A DNA stretch of 7,289 nt. It comes from Balneolales bacterium. Lineage in GTDB: Bacteria; Bacteroidota; Rhodothermia; Balneolales; Balneolaceae. The DNA lies in the NCBI GenBank assembly GCA_022360375.1, contig JAKSCW010000422.1, positions 1 to 7,289 on the forward strand, given 5' to 3'. Below, one piece after another: positions 4,974 through 7,289 of the stretch; the first letter of the stretch is position 1; each line of letters starts with the position of its first letter. The notes beneath the pieces are model-generated. The model made no database searches and was not told the DNA's origin. It saw only the letters and a program-made list of their open reading frames with translations. The translations under genes were made by a program, and so were the position numbers.

Positions 4974-7289
4974 TGAATCGTATCAGACCTCCTAAACTGG
5001 CTGAGAAGGTACTCTCCAAGCTTCTGTACGATGATGTGTGGAAAACCACCCTCGGCGATTTTGAAGAGCATTATCACTACCTGGCTGAGACCGAAGGAAA
5101 AAACACCGCTAACCGATGGTATTGGTTCCAGTTAATTCGGTTCGCACCCTCAAAAATTATTCACAAACTCTATTGGACCTTAGGCATGTTTTTGAACTAC
5201 TTAAAAATTTCTCTGCGCAGACTTAGAAAACACAAAAGCTATTCGTTAATCAATATTCTTGGACTAGCCGTAGGATTGGCAAGCTTCCTGCTTATCGCAC
5301 TTTTTGTACAGCATGAACTGAGTTATGACAAGCATTTCGAAGATTCCGAAAACATCTACAGGGTTGTCCGGGAACGGGCCGGTGAGCCACATGAAGGGTC
5401 GCATTGGCACGCAGTAACTCCCATTCCTCTTCATTCGGGTTTAAAAGACAACTTTGCTCAATTTGAACACACAACTTATATCAGCCCGGGTACAGGGTTG
5501 ATTAAATCCGGAGCAAACTCTTTTTATGAGGATGGACTGGATGCTGGTGGTGAGTTTTTTGAAACCTTCGAATTTGACTGGCTGCATGGTAACCCGGCCA
5601 ATGCGCTTGATGACCCTGCTTCTATCATTTTAACTGAATCTCTGGCTGAAAAAATGTTTGGAAATCGAAACCCTGTTGGAGAAACGATCGATTTCATACA
5701 GGAATATTCAACTAAAACCATACCGAAAACCATAACCGGTGTAATAGGCGACATTCCCGAGACCTCGCATTTAAAATTCACTTTCGTCACTAATGAAAAA
5801 TCCAGTTCCTGGCATGAAAACAACCTAAATCACTGGGATAGCAATGGGTATCTGACTTACGTGAAACTTTCAGACAACCATGACCTCAATGAGGATTTAC
5901 TGGCTGGTATCGATGAGTATTATACCACGCAAATGTCCGGAATGGGTTACTATCAGAAGCAACCGGACGAAATTCCGGCGCTTTTTTTCCAGCCCCTGGC
6001 AGATATTCACCTTAAATCGGCACACCTTAATCATGATCTTGGAGCCCGAACCCGCGGGGATATCACCTATGTATATACTCTTTCTCTGATCGGGTTAATT
6101 ATTCTTTTAATTGCCTGTGTGAACTACATGAACCTGGCTACTGCACGGGCCATCATCAGAGCGAAAGAAATTGGAGTCCGAAAGGTAATTGGAGCGCTGC
6201 GTTCCAATCTTATCATGCAGTTCATTTCGGAAGCAGTACTTCTTTCTTTATTCAGCATTATTGCAGCTGTAATTCTGGTCTGGGTATTTTTCCCTCCATT
6301 TGTAGAATTAGTAAATCGTCCCATTAGTATTGAATTCATTGCCAGGTTTGAATTTTGGCTTTCTGTACTAGGAGTAAGTTTTGTTGTCGGAATTCTGTCG
6401 GGCAGCTACCCCGCATTTTATATGTCTGCGTTGCAGCCTTCCGGTATTTTTAAAAATCATTCCAAGGGTGGTAAGGGAAATACTTTTATGCGAAATGCTT
6501 TGGTAACAGGTCAGTTTGCAATTACCACAATTCTCATTATCAGCTCCATCGTAATTTTCCAGCAGCTCAATTTTATCCGAACTGCAGATGTCGGTTATTC
6601 AAGGGACCAGGTTTTGACAGTGCAACTGATGGACGACAACATTTTTGAGCATTACGAAACGATTTCCCAAAACCTGCAAACCAACCCTAACATCGTTTCG
6701 GTTTCTTCCGGAAGTTATCTGCCAAATAATATTCGAAGCAGCACATCCGGTGTAAACTGGGATGGCCGGGAAGACCGGGTAAAATTCTACCTGCAAAACG
6801 TGCATTACGATTACCTCGAAATGATGGATATCGAGTTGATAGCGGGGAGGTATTTTTCGGAGGGTTTTTCGACGGACGAAACCAATGCCTTCATTCTGAA
6901 CGAGTCAGCAGTTAAAGGAATGGGATTTACCCCCGAGGAAGTACTTGGTACCCGGTTGGTACTGTGGCAAAGGGAAGGAGATGTGGTTGGTGTGGTGAAG
7001 GATTTCAGTTTCCTTTCCTTCCGATTGGAACAGGCCGCCCTCATGATCGGATTTAACCAGGCGCACGATTACAATTACCTGGTAATGAAAATTCGTCCCG
7101 AAAATATGGATGAAACCATCGCTTTTGTTGAGGAAACGGTGATCACCTTCTCTCCGGATTATCCTTTCGAATATGCTTTCCTGGATGATGCATTCGACAA
7201 TATGTATAAAACAGATTTAAACCTGGGTACCCTCCTTAACGCGTTTACAATCCTGGCTTTGTTTATTGCCTCTATCGGGTTATTTGGGC
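4973..7289 (+). CDS. Prefix-domain FtsX/MacB-type orphan permease (second paralog), 3' partial
   Basis: Open from the ATG overlapping the previous stop to the window edge, giving 772 residues. By alignment with the first permease about 106 residues are missing, including the last two membrane segments. The order is the same: prefix domain (about 8-70; TTLGDFEEHYHYL, NRWYW), core start at M72 (MFLNYLKISLRRL), membrane segments near 92-113, 366-386, 418-440, 461-480, 508-530 and 753 to the edge, and periplasmic domains at about 114-365 and 531-752. The first coupling motif is RAKEIGVRKVIGA (396-408); the second lies beyond the window. Prefix residues 10-69 match the first paralog at 49 of 60 positions, whereas ectodomain residues 142-206 match at only 17 of 65. 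No stop or frameshift interrupts the visible part, so the gene appears intact and selected. It probably arose by tandem duplication and may pair with the first permease or handle a different ligand. Confidence 0.9.
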   Translation, partial: MNRIRPPKLAEKVLSKLLYDDVWKTTLGDFEEHYHYLAETEGKNTANRWYWFQLIRFAPSKIIHKLYWTLGMFLNYLKISLRRLRKHKSYSLINILGLAVGLASFLLIALFVQHELSYDKHFEDSENIYRVVRERAGEPHEGSHWHAVTPIPLHSGLKDNFAQFEHTTYISPGTGLIKSGANSFYEDGLDAGGEFFETFEFDWLHGNPANALDDPASIILTESLAEKMFGNRNPVGETIDFIQEYSTKTIPKTITGVIGDIPETSHLKFTFVTNEKSSSWHENNLNHWDSNGYLTYVKLSDNHDLNEDLLAGIDEYYTTQMSGMGYYQKQPDEIPALFFQPLADIHLKSAHLNHDLGARTRGDITYVYTLSLIGLIILLIACVNYMNLATARAIIRAKEIGVRKVIGALRSNLIMQFISEAVLLSLFSIIAAVILVWVFFPPFVELVNRPISIEFIARFEFWLSVLGVSFVVGILSGSYPAFYMSALQPSGIFKNHSKGGKGNTFMRNALVTGQFAITTILIISSIVIFQQLNFIRTADVGYSRDQVLTVQLMDDNIFEHYETISQNLQTNPNIVSVSSGSYLPNNIRSSTSGVNWDGREDRVKFYLQNVHYDYLEMMDIELIAGRYFSEGFSTDETNAFILNESAVKGMGFTPEEVLGTRLVLWQREGDVVGVVKDFSFLSFRLEQAALMIGFNQAHDYNYLVMKIRPENMDETIAFVEETVITFSPDYPFEYAFLDDAFDNMYKTDLNLGTLLNAFTILALFIASIGLFG

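Noticed and set aside
1..7289. Mobile element, CRISPR array, tRNA or rRNA genes
   Set aside because: No transposase or integrase coding sequence, regularly spaced short repeats, or RNA gene signatures were seen. The repeated promoter block occurs only twice and is not flanked by target-site duplications that I can see.

Overview
The window looks like chromosomal DNA from the Bacteroidota/Balneolota side of the FCB group. The evidence is moderate GC content, A-rich leaders without Shine-Dalgarno motifs in front of the first genes, a promoter resembling the Bacteroidota -33/-7 type (TTG-N19-TAnnTTTG), and large MacB/FtsX-type permeases whose cores begin like the stand-alone permeases common in that group. 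The phylum is an inference from style; no marker gene is present.

Layout, all on the + strand: a short left edge with no supportable gene (1-90); a promoter/leader (91-170); a secreted serine hydrolase of the beta-lactamase/S12 type (229-1911); a short intergenic region with a weak terminator-like hairpin and a second copy of the same promoter/leader (1941-2020); then a tightly packed operon of a PadR-family regulator (2021-2347), a first permease (2349-4973) and a second, paralogous permease (4973-7289) cut by the right edge. The padR stop and first permease start are separated by one base. The two permease genes overlap by one base (TAATG).

The permeases carry a short cytoplasmic N-terminal prefix domain fused to a duplicated MacB-like periplasmic domain plus FtsX core. 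No ABC ATPase is encoded here. This matches the PadR plus 'permease prefix domain' / duplicated orphan permease arrangement first described from Acidobacteria. The biochemical role of that arrangement is, to my knowledge, not settled. The paralogs are about 80% identical in the prefix domain and in the first FtsX coupling segment, but only about 26% identical in a sampled ectodomain stretch. This suggests a shared cytoplasmic partner and divergent extracellular targets.

The most interesting non-coding signal is the near-identical promoter/leader in front of both the serine hydrolase and padR: 65 of 80 bases match without gaps, and 37 of the last 40. Each copy holds the same -33/-7-like promoter and an inverted repeat around it. 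The simplest reading is that the serine hydrolase gene carries a duplicated padR control region, and so may belong to the PadR regulon with the permeases, perhaps as a cell-envelope response. That functional reading is inference.
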